Assembly (NCBI RefSeq): GCF_011927825.1
Contig: NZ_JAATJI010000001.1
Coordinates: 2,331,001 to 2,395,000, forward strand
DNA length: 64,000 nucleotides
Source: Polymorphobacter fuscus
GTDB taxonomy: Bacteria > Pseudomonadota > Alphaproteobacteria > Sphingomonadales > Sphingomonadaceae
Reading direction: 5' to 3'
The translations under genes were made by a program, and so were the position numbers. Within the stretch, counting starts at the first letter, position 1; each line of letters opens with the position of its first letter. Of this stretch, positions 8,359 to 17,523 are shown piece after piece. The notes beneath the pieces are model-generated. The model did not search any database and was not told where the DNA came from. It was given only the letters and a program-made list of their open reading frames with translations.

Positions 8359-9108
8359 ATGAAGGTCCTCGTGCCCGTCAAGCGGGTCGTCGATTACAAC
8401 GTGAAGGTCCGGGTCAAGTCGGACCAGACCGGCGTTGAACTCGCCAACGTCAAGATGAGCATGAATCCCTTCGACGAAATCGCTGTCGAGGAAGCCATTC
8501 GCCTGAAGGAAAAGGGCGTCGCCACCGAGATCGTCGTCGTGTCGATCGGCGTGACGCAGTCGACCGAAACGCTGCGCACCGCGCTGGCGATGGGCGCCGA
8601 TCGCGGCATCCTCGTCACCACCGATGTGACGACCGAATCGCTCGCCGTTGCCAAGATCCTCGCCGCCATCGCCAAGGAAGAGGCCCCCGGCCTGATCATC
8701 CTGGGCAAGCAGGCGATCGACGACGACGCCAACCAGACCGGGCAGATGCTCGCCGGGCTGCTCGGCTGGCCGCAGGGGACGTTCGCGTCGAAGGTCAGCG
8801 TCGATGGCGAGACGGTGCATGTTGCCCGCGAAGTTGATGGCGGTGCCGAGACCGTGGCGCTGAAGCTGCCGGCGGTCGTCACCACCGACCTTCGCCTCAA
8901 CGAGCCGCGCTATGCCTCGCTGCCCAACATCATGAAGGCCAAGTCGAAGAAGATCGATACCAAGAGCCCCGCCGACTACGGCGTCGACCCGACACCGCGG
9001 CTGACCATTCTCAAGGTCGTCGAGCCCGGCAAGCGCCAGGCCGGTATCAAGGTCAAGTCGGTCGATGAACTCGTCGAAAAGCTGAAGACCATCGGAGCCG
9101 TGCAATGA
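8359..9108 (+). CDS. etfB: electron transfer flavoprotein beta subunit
   Basis: A 249-residue subunit of the soluble ETF heterodimer, which carries electrons from acyl-CoA dehydrogenases to ETF-ubiquinone oxidoreductase. It has the [20 protein letters not shown] start, the [22 protein letters not shown] block, [25 protein letters not shown] and the [25 protein letters not shown] signature. ATG 8359 is preferred to ATG 8350 because family members begin MKVLV. The etfA start overlaps its stop by 4 nt. Confidence 0.96.
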   Translation: MKVLVPVKRVVDYNVKVRVKSDQTGVELANVKMSMNPFDEIAVEEAIRLKEKGVATEIVVVSIGVTQSTETLRTALAMGADRGILVTTDVTTESLAVAKILAAIAKEEAPGLIILGKQAIDDDANQTGQMLAGLLGWPQGTFASKVSVDGETVHVAREVDGGAETVALKLPAVVTTDLRLNEPRYASLPNIMKAKSKKIDTKSPADYGVDPTPRLTILKVVEPGKRQAGIKVKSVDELVEKLKTIGAVQ

Positions 9109-10037
9109 GCGTTCTCGTCCTCGCCGAACATGACAATGCCGTCCTGAAGGACGCGACGCTGGCGACGGTCACCGCTGCCGTGGCCTTGGGCGGCGATGTC
9201 CACATCCTCGTCGCCGGCAAGGGTGCGCAGGCGGTTGCCGACGCGGCGGCGCAGGTTGCCGGCGTGTCGAAGGTGCTGCTCGCGGATGACGCCGTCTATG
9301 GCGACGCGCTGGCCGAGAACCTCGCGCCGCTGATCGTCACGCTGATGGCGGGCTATGATGCGTTCGTGGCGCCGGCGACGACGCGCGGCAAGAACATCGC
9401 GCCGCGCGTGGCGGCGGCGCTCGACGTTGCGCAGATTTCGGAAATCCTGTCGGTCGAAGGGCCGGACACGTTCACCCGGCCGATCTACGCCGGCAACGCC
9501 ATCGCGACGGTCAAATCGTCCGACGCCAAGAAGGTCATCACCGTCCGCGGCACCGCCTTCGCCAAGGCCGCGACCACCGGCGGCACCGCCAGCGTCGAAG
9601 CAGTGGCGGCGCAGGCCGATTCGGGGCTTTCGACCTTCGAAGGTGCCGAGCTGACCAAGTCGGCACGGCCGGAGCTGACCGCTGCCAAGATCATCGTTTC
9701 GGGCGGCCGGGCGCTGGGATCGAGCGAGAAGTTCCACGAGTTCATCGATCCGCTTGCGGACAAGCTGGGTGCGGCTGTCGGTGCCTCGCGTGCTGCCGTC
9801 GATGCAGGCTATGCGCCGAACGATTATCAGGTCGGCCAGACCGGCAAGATCGTGGCGCCGGAACTGTATGTCGCGATCGGCATTTCGGGTGCCATCCAGC
9901 ATCTGGCCGGCATGAAGGACAGCAAGATCATCGTCGCGATCAACAAGGACGAGGAAGCGCCGATTTTCCAGGTGGCCGATGTCGGCCTCGTCGGCGACCT
10001 GTTCACGATTCTGCCCGAACTGACCAGCAAGCTGTAG
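9105..10037 (+). CDS. etfA: electron transfer flavoprotein alpha subunit
   Basis: A 310-residue partner of EtfB. The N-terminal half is the alpha/beta domain; the C-terminal FAD domain shows [36 protein letters not shown], the [11 protein letters not shown] loop and [21 protein letters not shown], all expected for FAD binding. Overlap with etfB (ATGA) indicates translational coupling of the two subunits. HMG-CoA lyase, which belongs to leucine breakdown, lies convergently downstream; that pathway feeds electrons to ETF. Confidence 0.96.
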   Translation: MSVLVLAEHDNAVLKDATLATVTAAVALGGDVHILVAGKGAQAVADAAAQVAGVSKVLLADDAVYGDALAENLAPLIVTLMAGYDAFVAPATTRGKNIAPRVAAALDVAQISEILSVEGPDTFTRPIYAGNAIATVKSSDAKKVITVRGTAFAKAATTGGTASVEAVAAQADSGLSTFEGAELTKSARPELTAAKIIVSGGRALGSSEKFHEFIDPLADKLGAAVGASRAAVDAGYAPNDYQVGQTGKIVAPELYVAIGISGAIQHLAGMKDSKIIVAINKDEEAPIFQVADVGLVGDLFTILPELTSKL

Positions 10038-10050
10038 GCCACAACCGGGT

Positions 10051-10069
10051 GCAGGGCCGCCGGCCCTGC
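10051..10069. terminator. GC-rich hairpin between convergent etfA and HMG-CoA lyase genes
   Basis: A perfect inverted repeat GCAGGGCC-GCC-GGCCCTGC lies in the 44-nt gap between the two convergent stop codons. There is no T-run on either strand, so it is not a classical intrinsic terminator. It could act as a bidirectional RNA-stabilising or weak termination hairpin. Confidence 0.4.
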
Positions 10070-10081
10070 CCGCCGGAGGCG

Positions 10082-11002
10082 CTACGGCGTTACAGCCGCA
10101 AAATCCCCGGCCTCGCCGACCCGGCTCGGCAGCGGCCGGCCCATGATGCCGGCAAACCAGTGATTGGCAGCAAGCGCCGCATCGAGCGTGATGCCGGTGC
10201 GGACGCCCGATCGTTCGAACAGATAGACGAGGTCTTCTGTCCCGACATTGCCGGCGGCACCGGGCGCGAAGGGGCAGCCGCCAAGGCCACCGAGCGCCGC
10301 ATCGAAGGTGCGGCAGCCGGCCTGATACGCCGCCCAGGCGTTGCCGGGGGCCATGCCGCGGGTGTCGTGGAGGTGGAGGCGGACGGGAACAGGACCGACC
10401 GCGGCGATCACCGCGCCGACAAGGTCGCCGACCTGGGCCGGTACCGCGACGCCGATGGTGTCGGCCAGCGCGATCTCCTGCGCACCGGCATCCGCCATCC
10501 GCCGGGCAAGGTCGATGACCCGCGCCGCCGGCACCGGCCCGTCATAAGGGCAACCGAAGGCCGCCGAGATCGTGACCTGCGCGAACAGCCCGGCGCCGCG
10601 GGCCTTTTCGAGCATGGCGGTGTTGACGGTGATGCCGTCGGCGACCGTCTGGCCCTGGTTGGCGATGCCGAAGCCATCGCTGGCGACAAGCACGCAGCCG
10701 GCTTCGTCGAGCGCTCGGCCGCCGCCATCGCGGCTGGCGATAGCGCGGTCGACGCCGCGTTCGTTGAGGCAGAGGCCGATGAAGCGCACGCCCGGGGCAG
10801 CGGGCAGCGCGGCGACGATGGCCTCCGCATCGGCCATCTGCGGCACGCGGCGCGGGTTGACGAAGCTGGCGACTTCGATGCGCGTCGCGCCCATGGCGAC
10901 CAGCCGGTCGATCAGCGCCAGCTTGTCGGCGGTTTCGACAAAGCCGGCCTCGTTCTGCAGGCCGTCACGCGGCCCGACCTCGACGATCTGGACCGCATCC
11001 AT
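10082..11002 (-). CDS. hydroxymethylglutaryl-CoA lyase
   Basis: A 306-residue TIM-barrel lyase that cleaves HMG-CoA to acetoacetate and acetyl-CoA, the last step of leucine degradation. The signatures VEVGPRDGLQNE at the N terminus, EVASFVNPRRVPQMADAE, the metal-binding HLHDTRGMA and the active-site loop GLGGCPFAPGAAGNVGTED are intact. ATG 11002 is 2 nt after the dapD stop. It is the last gene of the run adenosine kinase-HAD-dapD-lyase, an unusual metabolic mix. Confidence 0.93.
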   Translation of the reverse strand: MDAVQIVEVGPRDGLQNEAGFVETADKLALIDRLVAMGATRIEVASFVNPRRVPQMADAEAIVAALPAAPGVRFIGLCLNERGVDRAIASRDGGGRALDEAGCVLVASDGFGIANQGQTVADGITVNTAMLEKARGAGLFAQVTISAAFGCPYDGPVPAARVIDLARRMADAGAQEIALADTIGVAVPAQVGDLVGAVIAAVGPVPVRLHLHDTRGMAPGNAWAAYQAGCRTFDAALGGLGGCPFAPGAAGNVGTEDLVYLFERSGVRTGITLDAALAANHWFAGIMGRPLPSRVGEAGDFAAVTP

Positions 11003-11004
11003 CG

Positions 11005-11841
11005 CTAGTCCCGCAGCAGGTCGTTGATGCCGGTCTTGCTGCGTGTCTGCGCATCGACGGTCTTGACGATCACGCCGCAATACAGCCCCGGCCCCGGCGA
11101 ACCATCGGGCAGCGGCTTGCCGGGCAGCGTGCCCGACACGACGACGGCATAGGGCGGCACCTTGCCGATATGAATCTGGCCGGTGGCGCGATCGACGATC
11201 TTGGTCGAGGCGCCGAGATAGACACCCATCGACAGCACGGCACCTTCGCCGACTTCAACGCCCTCGGCGACTTCGGCGCGTGCACCGATGAAGGCGCCAT
11301 CGCCGATGATGACGGGCCCCGCCTGCAACGGTTCGAGGACGCCGCCGATGCCGACGCCGCCCGACAGATGGACGTTCTCGCCGATCTGGGCACAGCTGCC
11401 CACCGTCGTCCAGGTATCGACCATCGTCCCCTTGCCGACGCGGGCGCCGATGTTGACGAAGCTGGGCATCAGGATGGCGCCGGGCGCGATATAGGCACCG
11501 CGGCGGACGATGGCGCCGGGAACGCTGCGAAAACCGGCCGCGGCGAAACGGCTTTCGTCCCAGCCGTCGAACTTCGACGGCACCTTGTCCCACCAGCCGC
11601 CGCCGCCGGGGCCGCCGGGGATGGCGACATTGGGGTTGAGGCGGAACGACAGCAGCACGGCCTTTTTCAGCCACTGGTGCGTCGTCCAGCCGCCGGCGCC
11701 ATCGGGCTCGGCAACGCGCAATTCACCGGCGTCCAGCCCGGCCAGCGCCGCATCGACCGCGCTGCGAATGTCGCCGCCGGTGGTCACGGACACCGTGTCA
11801 CGCGCATCCCACGCGGTGTTGATCGTCGATTCGATGCTCAT
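11005..11841 (-). CDS. dapD: tetrahydrodipicolinate N-succinyltransferase
   Basis: A 278-residue enzyme of the succinylase branch of lysine and diaminopimelate synthesis. After an N-terminal helical domain, it shows the left-handed beta-helix hexapeptide repeats typical of acyltransferases ([49 protein letters not shown]). The C-terminal part has [10 protein letters not shown] and [11 protein letters not shown] 11841 overlaps the stop of the upstream HAD gene by 4 nt. Confidence 0.95.
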   Translation of the reverse strand: MSIESTINTAWDARDTVSVTTGGDIRSAVDAALAGLDAGELRVAEPDGAGGWTTHQWLKKAVLLSFRLNPNVAIPGGPGGGGWWDKVPSKFDGWDESRFAAAGFRSVPGAIVRRGAYIAPGAILMPSFVNIGARVGKGTMVDTWTTVGSCAQIGENVHLSGGVGIGGVLEPLQAGPVIIGDGAFIGARAEVAEGVEVGEGAVLSMGVYLGASTKIVDRATGQIHIGKVPPYAVVVSGTLPGKPLPDGSPGPGLYCGVIVKTVDAQTRSKTGINDLLRD

Positions 11842-12503
11842 TTGGTCTCCAGCGCGGCGACGACGCCGGTCAGCCAGCTGGCGACGTCGGTGATGGTGTA
11901 ATCGATGTGATCGCGGCGTTCGTCGGGCCCCTGTTCGGAGCCGTTGTCGATCCACACCGTCGTCATGCCGATGGCTTTCGCCGGGATCAGGTTTCGGGCC
12001 ATGTCCTCCACGAAGACGGCGTGTGTCGGATCGATGTCGTGCGCCGCGCACATGCCGGCATAGGCCGATGGCTGCGGCTTGGGCACATAGTCGAGCGCAT
12101 GGATGTCGTGGAGGGCGTCGAAGCTTTCCGACAGGCCCAGCCGGGCCAGCACGCGCGTTGCATAGGGCGCATCGGCGTTTGTGAAGACGAACTTGCGCCC
12201 CGGCAGCCGGGCGATCAGCGCCGCCAGCTCGGGGTGCGGCGCGACCACATCGACATCGACATCATGGACATCGGCGAGGAACTCGCGCGGGTCGACGCCG
12301 TGATGCGCCATCAGCCCCGGCAGGGTCATGCCGTGCGAATGGAAAAAGCCCTTCTGGACGCGAAAGGCCTCGTCGGCATTGATGCCGAGCCGGCGCTGGA
12401 TGAAGGCCCCCATTCGGGCGTCGATCTGGGCAAACAGCTGGGCGCTCGCCGGGTACAGCGTGTTGTCGAGATCGAAGATCCAAGCGTCGATATGGGCGAG
12501 CAT
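11838..12503 (-). CDS. HAD-family pyrimidine 5'-nucleotidase-like phosphatase
   Basis: A 221-residue HAD hydrolase. Motif I is [11 protein letters not shown] with both aspartates; motif II is [10 protein letters not shown]; then the KPQPSAY lysine region and motif [12 protein letters not shown] follow. The resemblance is to the YjjG/Sdt1 pyrimidine nucleotidase group found upstream of dapD in many alphaproteobacteria. Both its start and its stop overlap neighbours (adenosine kinase upstream, dapD downstream), so it is tightly embedded in the operon. Natural substrate is not proven by the sequence. Confidence 0.85.
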   Translation of the reverse strand: MLAHIDAWIFDLDNTLYPASAQLFAQIDARMGAFIQRRLGINADEAFRVQKGFFHSHGMTLPGLMAHHGVDPREFLADVHDVDVDVVAPHPELAALIARLPGRKFVFTNADAPYATRVLARLGLSESFDALHDIHALDYVPKPQPSAYAGMCAAHDIDPTHAVFVEDMARNLIPAKAIGMTTVWIDNGSEQGPDERRDHIDYTITDVASWLTGVVAALETK

Positions 12504-13489
12504 CAGCCGAGGCGGGCCTTCACGATCGCCTTCAGATCGGCTTCGGGCCGGGCGCCATAGTGGCTGATGACTTCGGCGGCGGCGATGCAGCCGACACGTG
12601 CGCAATCGGGCAGCGAGCGGCCTTCCACCATCGCCGCCATGAAGCCGCCGGCGAACAGGTCCCCGGCGCCGGTGGTGTCGAGCACGCGCGTCGCCGGTTC
12701 GGCGGGCACGACATGGTGGCGACCATCGGCGATGACCACGGCGCCGGCGCCGGAGCGGGTGACGACGGTGGTGCAGCTGTGCTTGGCCAGCTCGGACATC
12801 GCGGTGTCGAGGTCGGTCTGGTAAAGCGCGCAGACCTCGTGCTCATTGCCGAACACCAGGTCGACATGGCTTTCGAGCAGCGCCTTGAAATCGGCGCGGT
12901 GGCCTTCGACGCAGAACACGTCCGACAGCGTCAGCGCCACCTTGCGGTTGTTGGCGCGGGCGATGGAAATGGCCTTGCGCATCGCGGCGCGGGGGGCAAC
13001 CGGGTCCCACAGATAGCCTTCGAGATAAAGAATGTCCGACGCCGCGACCATGTCGGCGTCGATATCGGCTTCGGACAATTCCTGGCAGGCACCGAGGAAG
13101 GTGTTCATGGTGCGGTCGCCATCGGGGGTGACGACGATCAGGCAGCGGCCGGTGGGGGCGCCGGCGGTCGACGCCGGGGTGGTGAAATCGACGCCGGCGG
13201 CGCGAATGTCATGGGCGAAGACGCGGCCGAGCTGGTCATCGGCGACACGGCCGACGAACACCGTGCGGGCGCCCAGCGTGGCCATGCCGGCCAGCGTGTT
13301 GGCCGCCGAACCGCCGCTGATCTCGCGCCCCGGCCCCATGGCGGCATACAGGGTTTCGGCCTCGTCCGCGCCGATCAGTCGCATCACGCCCTTGGGGATG
13401 CCCTGGCCTTCGAGGAAAGCCGGTTCGGCAGCGGTGATGACATCGACAAGGGCGTTGCCGATGGCAAGAACGTGGTGGCGTGCGGACAT
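12503..13489 (-). CDS. PfkB-family adenosine kinase
   Basis: A 328-residue sugar or nucleoside kinase. The N terminus has the IGNALVDVI block and the ISGGSAANTLAGMATLG substrate loop. The C terminus has the PfkB signature DTTGAGDLFAGGF with the catalytic Asp and anion hole. The NTFLGACQELSEADID segment and overall length fit adenosine kinase of alphaproteobacteria rather than fructokinase or ribokinase; that choice is by resemblance. It is the first gene of a four-gene minus-strand operon, and its stop overlaps the HAD start. Confidence 0.85.
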   Translation of the reverse strand: MSARHHVLAIGNALVDVITAAEPAFLEGQGIPKGVMRLIGADEAETLYAAMGPGREISGGSAANTLAGMATLGARTVFVGRVADDQLGRVFAHDIRAAGVDFTTPASTAGAPTGRCLIVVTPDGDRTMNTFLGACQELSEADIDADMVAASDILYLEGYLWDPVAPRAAMRKAISIARANNRKVALTLSDVFCVEGHRADFKALLESHVDLVFGNEHEVCALYQTDLDTAMSELAKHSCTTVVTRSGAGAVVIADGRHHVVPAEPATRVLDTTGAGDLFAGGFMAAMVEGRSLPDCARVGCIAAAEVISHYGARPEADLKAIVKARLG

Positions 13490-13563
13490 GATCGGGAACA
13501 GGCCTTGGCATTGTGACGGAATGGACGGTCCCTAACGGAAGCCGGCGGCGGCGTCATCCCTGC

Positions 13564-13591
13564 TTGTCACGGCGGCCGCAACGCCTAGAGT
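13564..13591 (+). promoter_or_regulatory. candidate promoter of the lipoprotein-ABA4-DUF1289-luciferase run
   Basis: A TTGTCA box (13564-13569) and a TAGAGT box (13586-13591) are separated by 16 nt. They lie 23 nt before the first start codon and in the only gap between divergent operons. The match to sigma-70 consensus is partial, so this is a prediction. Confidence 0.35.
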
Positions 13592-13613
13592 TGGCGGCTG
13601 TAGGGAGAGAGTG

Positions 13614-13964
13614 ATGAAGGTTGTTTGGCAACTGCTGCCGGCACTGGTGCTGGCGGGTTGCGCCGCGACTCCGGCGCCCGTTGTGGCGCCGCCGCCGCCG
13701 GCCCCGCCACCGCCGGGCCTGCAGCGGCTGATCGGGCAGGATGCAGCGGCGGTGACACGGCTGCTCGGACCGGCATCGCTCGATCGCACCGAGGGCCCCG
13801 CCCGGCAGCTGCAGTTCGTGCGACCGGTCTGCGTTCTCGACGTCTATCTCTATCCGGCGACGCCCGGCGGCGTGCCGCATGTGCGCACCGCGGCGGCGCG
13901 CAAGCCCGACGGCAGCCGGATCGATCCCGGCGCCTGCCTGTCGCTGATCGTGCCGGGCAGATGA
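13614..13964 (+). CDS. small proline-rich lipoprotein
   Basis: A 116-residue protein with a signal peptide ending in the lipobox LVLAGC, followed by an Ala/Pro-rich linker of about 20 residues. The globular part has LQRLIGQDAAAVTRLLGPAS and LQFVRPVCVLDVYLYP, reminiscent of the SmpA/OmlA fold but too diverged to call. ATG 13614 follows TAGGGAGAGAG; GTG 13611 is an equal alternative. Its stop overlaps the ABA4-like start (ATGA). Envelope location inferred; function unknown. Confidence 0.75.
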   Translation: MKVVWQLLPALVLAGCAATPAPVVAPPPPAPPPPGLQRLIGQDAAAVTRLLGPASLDRTEGPARQLQFVRPVCVLDVYLYPATPGGVPHVRTAAARKPDGSRIDPGACLSLIVPGR

Positions 13965-14380
13965 GTCCCGACCGGCTGTTCGAACTGTTCAGCAGCTTCG
14001 TGCTGCTCGGCTGGCTGGCGCTGGTGGCGGCACCGCTGCGGCGCGGGCTGGCAGTCGGTATCGCGCGCTGGGTCGTGGCGATCCTGTGCGGCGCCTATCT
14101 CGCCCTGCTGGTGGCGGGACTGGCCGGGCCTGGCCTGCCGGCGGGCGCGGGGTTCGATACGCTGGCCGGGGTGCGGCTGCTGCTGTCGACACCCGAGGCG
14201 CTGCTCGCCGGCTGGGTCCATTATCTGGCGTTCGACCTGTTTGTCGGATCGTGGCAGGTCGCCGACGCGCCGACGGCGCGGGTGCCGCACTGGCTGCTCA
14301 TTCCCTGCCTAGCGCTGACCTTCCTGGCGGGGCCGGTGGGTTTGCTGCTCTATCTGGTCATCAAGGCGGCACGGCGATGA
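13961..14380 (+). CDS. ABA4-like (DUF4281) membrane protein
   Basis: A 139-residue integral membrane protein with about four hydrophobic segments. The stretch WVHYLAFDLFVGSWQVADA followed by VPHWLLIPCLALTFLAGPVGLLLYL is the hallmark of the ABA4-like family, named after the plant protein needed for neoxanthin synthesis; bacterial members have no settled role. Start and stop both overlap neighbours by 4 nt. No carotenoid gene is seen nearby, so a pigment role should not be assumed. Confidence 0.8.
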   Translation: MSPDRLFELFSSFVLLGWLALVAAPLRRGLAVGIARWVVAILCGAYLALLVAGLAGPGLPAGAGFDTLAGVRLLLSTPEALLAGWVHYLAFDLFVGSWQVADAPTARVPHWLLIPCLALTFLAGPVGLLLYLVIKAARR

Positions 14381-14598
14381 CAAAACCGCAGCGCGAACCC
14401 ATATCGGCGGCGATGACCGTGGTTTCGCCGTGCACCAACGTCTGCCGCATCGACCGCCGCAGCGGCTGGTGCGAAGGCTGTCGGCGCACCGTCGACGAGA
14501 TCACGCGCTGGCCGCGCGCGGATGACGCCGAGCGGCAGGCGATCCTCGACCAATTGCCGACGCGGGTCATCCGCAAGCGGCTGGGAGTAAGCTGGTGA
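14377..14598 (+). CDS. DUF1289 cysteine-motif protein
   Basis: A 73-residue protein with the DUF1289 pattern: SPCTNVCRID, then WCEGCRRTVDEITRW, giving four cysteines that could bind zinc or a cluster. Such small proteins are common in proteobacteria and mostly uncharacterised. Coupled on both sides by ATGA and GTGA overlaps. Confidence 0.85.
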   Translation: MTKPQREPISAAMTVVSPCTNVCRIDRRSGWCEGCRRTVDEITRWPRADDAERQAILDQLPTRVIRKRLGVSW

Positions 14599-15605
14599 TT
14601 CTGTCCGTCCTCGACCAGACGCCGATCGCTGCGGGCACCACCCCGGCGGCGGCGCTGGCCAATTCGATCGACCTGGCGCGCCATTGCGAGGCGCTGGGCT
14701 ACCACCGCTATTGGCTGGCGGAACATCATGCCTCCCCCGCGCTGGCGGGCAGTGCGCCCGAGATCCTGATCGCCGCGGTGGCGGCCGCGACGCATCGGAT
14801 GCGGATCGGTTCGGGCGGTGTCATGCTGCCGCATTATTCGCCCCTGAAGGTCGCCGAAACCTTCAGCCTGCTTGCCGGGCTCCATCCGGGGCGGATCGAC
14901 CTGGGGCTGGGCCGGGCACCGGGCAGCGACCAGCGCACGGCGGTGGCGTTGCAGCGCGACCGGCGCCAGCAGGCACCGCATGATTTCCCCAACCAGCTGG
15001 CCGAACTGATCGGCTATCTGGAAAACAGCCTGCCCGCCGACCATCCCTTTGCCGCCTATGCAGCGACGTTGCCGGGCCTGCCGCACGCCCCCGAACCCTG
15101 GGTGCTCGGCTCATCGTCCGACAGCGCCGCCTTTGCCGGCGACCTGGGCCTGCCCTATTGCTTTGCCGATTTCATCTATGCCCGGCAGGGCGACATCGCT
15201 GCGGCCTATCGCCAGCAGTTCGTGGCGCGGCATGCGGGCGACGTGCCGCACGTCGCCATCGCCCTGTGGACGGTGGTGGCGGATACCGATGCCGAGGCGC
15301 AGCGGCTGGCGGCGCCGGCGCGGATGATGTTCGCGCATCTGCTGACCGGCCGGTCGATCGCGGTGCCCGACGTCGAAACGGCGCTGGCGTGGCTGGCGGA
15401 CCGGCCCGAGCTCGACCGGGCGCGCGCCGGGCGCCGGGTGGTGGCAGGGTCGCCGGAAACGGTGCGCGCCGGAATTCGCACGGCAGCCGCCGAATATGGC
15501 GCCGACGAAGTGCTGCTGGTCAACATCCTCCACGACCATGACGCGCGCAAGCGCAGCTACGCGCTCGCCATGCAGGCAATGACCGGGCTCGCCGTTGCCG
15601 CTTGA
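14595..15605 (+). CDS. luciferase-like (LLM-class) flavin-dependent oxidoreductase
   Basis: A 336-residue TIM-barrel monooxygenase homologue. Typical features are SVLDQTPI at the start, RYWLAEHHASPALAGSAPEILI, RIGSGGVMLPHYSPLKVAETF and the HPGRIDLGLGRAPG signature of the group. These enzymes use reduced FMN; the substrate here is unknown. It starts at GTG overlapping the DUF1289 stop and ends the first overlapping run. A candidate promoter for the next run covers its stop codon. Confidence 0.88.
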   Translation: MILSVLDQTPIAAGTTPAAALANSIDLARHCEALGYHRYWLAEHHASPALAGSAPEILIAAVAAATHRMRIGSGGVMLPHYSPLKVAETFSLLAGLHPGRIDLGLGRAPGSDQRTAVALQRDRRQQAPHDFPNQLAELIGYLENSLPADHPFAAYAATLPGLPHAPEPWVLGSSSDSAAFAGDLGLPYCFADFIYARQGDIAAAYRQQFVARHAGDVPHVAIALWTVVADTDAEAQRLAAPARMMFAHLLTGRSIAVPDVETALAWLADRPELDRARAGRRVVAGSPETVRAGIRTAAAEYGADEVLLVNILHDHDARKRSYALAMQAMTGLAVAA

Positions 15606-15631
15606 CAGGCGGGCCGCACCTCCGCTGTAGC
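15602..15631 (+). promoter_or_regulatory. candidate promoter of the glycosyltransferase-thioesterase-antiporter run
   Basis: A perfect TTGACA -35 box (15602-15607) overlaps the stop codon of the luciferase-like gene. A weaker TGTAGC box follows at 15626-15631, 18 nt away and 31 nt before the GTG start. The only larger gap (57 nt) in this 5-kb gene chain falls here. Confidence 0.4.
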
Positions 15632-15662
15632 ATTGCTGCATTGCAACGAAAACAGGTGCGGC

Positions 15663-16112
15663 GTGGCCAGGAAACGCATTCTCGCGATCGCTTCGGGCGG
15701 CGGCCATTTCGTCCAGCTGCTGCGGCTGCGCCCGGCATGGGACGGGCATGACGTCACCTACGCGACGGTCCACGCCGCCTCAGCGGTCGACGTCGCGCCG
15801 GCACCGCTGCTGACGTTTCGCGATGTCTCGCGCGCCGACTGGTGGCGGCTGCCGCTGACCCTGTGGGACGCGCTGCGGATCCTGGCGAAGGTGCGCCCGC
15901 AGGTGATCGTCACCACCGGCGCGCTGCCGCCGCTGGTGGTGCTGACGCTGGCCAGGGGCTTGGGAATCCGCACGCTGTGGGTCGACAGCATCGCCAATTC
16001 CGAAGTGCTGTCGGGGTCCGGGCGCCATGCCGGCAAGGTGGCGACGGCGGTTGTCACCCAATGGCCGCAGCTCGCCGAACCCGGTGTCGATCATTGGGGG
16101 AGCGTGCTGTGA
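15663..16112 (+). CDS. Alg14/PssD-like glycosyltransferase subunit
   Basis: A 149-residue protein resembling the membrane-anchoring acceptor-binding half of split UDP-sugar glycosyltransferases (Alg14, PssD). The start ILAIASGGGHFVQLLRLRPAW and the later VIVTTGALPPLVVLTLARGLGIRTLWVDSIANSEVLSGSGR and TQWPQLAEPG blocks fit the family. GTG 15663 begins exactly before the conserved strand; an ATG at 15633 adds residues of no resemblance. It overlaps the partner-half gene by 4 nt, as is usual for PssD/PssE pairs. Confidence 0.82.
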   Translation: MARKRILAIASGGGHFVQLLRLRPAWDGHDVTYATVHAASAVDVAPAPLLTFRDVSRADWWRLPLTLWDALRILAKVRPQVIVTTGALPPLVVLTLARGLGIRTLWVDSIANSEVLSGSGRHAGKVATAVVTQWPQLAEPGVDHWGSVL

Positions 16113-16600
16113 ACGGCGTGTTCGTTTCCGTCGGGTCGATGATGCCCTTCGATCGGCTGGTGCAGGCCATGGACGAATGGGCGGCGGCGCATCCCGATGT
16201 GCCGGTGGAAATCCAGATCGGCCGCGGCAAGTACGAGCCGCGCCATGCAAAATATGTCCGGATGATGCCGGTGGTCGAGTATCGGCAGCGCGTCGCCGAC
16301 GCCCGGCTGTTCGTTGCCCATGCCGGCATGGGGTCGATCATTTCGGCGATCGAGGCCGGCAAGCCGTTGCTGATGTTGGCGCGCCTGCAGGCGCAGGGCG
16401 AGCACAATACCGACCACCAGCTGGCAACCGCCGCCAGCATCGGGGCGCGCCCTGGGCTGCATGTGGCGGGCGATGTCGCGGACCTGAAGGCGCGGGCGAC
16501 GGTGTTGCTCGCCGACGCGGGAGCACCGCCGGCGCCGATCTCGCGCTTTGCCGACCCCAAGTTCACCGACCGTATCCGCGCGTTCATCGAGGCTGCATGA
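16109..16600 (+). CDS. Alg13/PssE-like glycosyltransferase subunit
   Basis: A 163-residue catalytic half of the split glycosyltransferase, equivalent to the C-terminal nucleotide-sugar-binding domain of MurG-type GT28 enzymes. Characteristic are FVSVGSMMPFDRLVQAMD at the start, and AHAGMGSIISAIEAGKPLLMLARLQAQGEHNTDHQ with the nucleotide-sugar loop. GTG 16109 overlaps the Alg14-like stop, and its own stop overlaps the thioesterase start. Together the pair probably adds one sugar to a lipid-linked acceptor at the inner membrane; sugar and acceptor are not known. Confidence 0.82.
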   Translation: MNGVFVSVGSMMPFDRLVQAMDEWAAAHPDVPVEIQIGRGKYEPRHAKYVRMMPVVEYRQRVADARLFVAHAGMGSIISAIEAGKPLLMLARLQAQGEHNTDHQLATAASIGARPGLHVAGDVADLKARATVLLADAGAPPAPISRFADPKFTDRIRAFIEAA

Positions 16601-17523
16601 CATTGATATCGCTCGGCGTCGGTGCGACCGCGACGCAGTTCACCCTGGCCGTCACGCCGCAGCTGTGCGTCGGCCATCCCGACAATCTGTTCCTGTTCGG
16701 CGGCGCCGGCATGGCCGCCGGGCTGGCGGCGATCGAAACCGCGACCGGCCGCCCGACGGTGTGGGCGGCGGCGCAATATCTGTCCTATGCACGGCCCGAC
16801 AAGACATTGACGCTCGATGTGCTGGTGCCGGTCAGCGGCAAATACACCAGCCAGGCGCGCGTCGTGGTGCGCGATGGCGATAGCGAGATATTGACGGTCA
16901 ACGCAGCGCTGGGCGCGCGCCCGGCTGCGCCCGAGGCGCAATGGGCGACGATGCCCGATGTGCCGCCGCCGGCAGCCTGCCCGGTGATGGATTACAATTG
17001 GGTGCGGCGCGAAGACGATATCAACGCCAGTTTCGAAAAGCGCGTGGCGCAGGGGCGGTTCGGCGCGGCGCAGGCCGAAGGCGGCCCCAGCCCCGATGGC
17101 GTGGCGCGGCTGTGGGTGCGGCCGCGCGCGACGGCGGGCCCGATCGACCGGATCGCACTGGCGGTGATGGCGGATTTCCTGCCGTCGGGAATCGGCAACG
17201 CCCTGGGCACGGCGGCGGGTGGCAACAGCCTCGACAACACCATCCGCTTTGCGCGTATCGTCCCGACCGATTGGGTGCTGGCCGACATCCGCATCCATGC
17301 CGCGTCGCAGGGCTTCGTCCATGGCCGGGTGCATCTGTTCGCGCGGACCGGCGAACTGCTGGCGACTGCAAGCCAGTCGATGATCCTGCGGGTGCGGTAC
17401 ACACCCGTTGACTGGCGTGCTGCAATCCCTTCCGACCCTGTTCGACCAGCCACGACCAGGGTTCCCGTTGGCCACGCCATGGGGCAAGAACGGGTGCTGC
17501 ATGGCATGAGGCACGATTTTTGA
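16597..17523 (+). CDS. TesB-like acyl-CoA thioesterase family protein
   Basis: A 308-residue protein with two hotdog-like halves, as in TesB/4HBT_3 thioesterases. The first half has GHPDNLFLFGGAGMAAGLAAIETATGRPTVWAAAQYLSYA; the second has MADFLPSGIGNAL and DNTIRFARIVPTDWVLADIRIHAASQGFVHGRVHLF, the latter much like the C-terminal catalytic repeat. It is translationally coupled to the glycosyltransferase pair upstream and the antiporter downstream. Whether it acts on an acyl group of a glycolipid is speculation. Confidence 0.8.
   Translation: MTLISLGVGATATQFTLAVTPQLCVGHPDNLFLFGGAGMAAGLAAIETATGRPTVWAAAQYLSYARPDKTLTLDVLVPVSGKYTSQARVVVRDGDSEILTVNAALGARPAAPEAQWATMPDVPPPAACPVMDYNWVRREDDINASFEKRVAQGRFGAAQAEGGPSPDGVARLWVRPRATAGPIDRIALAVMADFLPSGIGNALGTAAGGNSLDNTIRFARIVPTDWVLADIRIHAASQGFVHGRVHLFARTGELLATASQSMILRVRYTPVDWRAAIPSDPVRPATTRVPVGHAMGQERVLHGMRHDF

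Noticed and set aside
15842..16108. Longer second-half glycosyltransferase starting inside the Alg14-like gene
   Set aside because: The extra residues are an out-of-frame shadow; GTG 16109 overlapping the upstream stop gives the normal Alg13-like N terminus.
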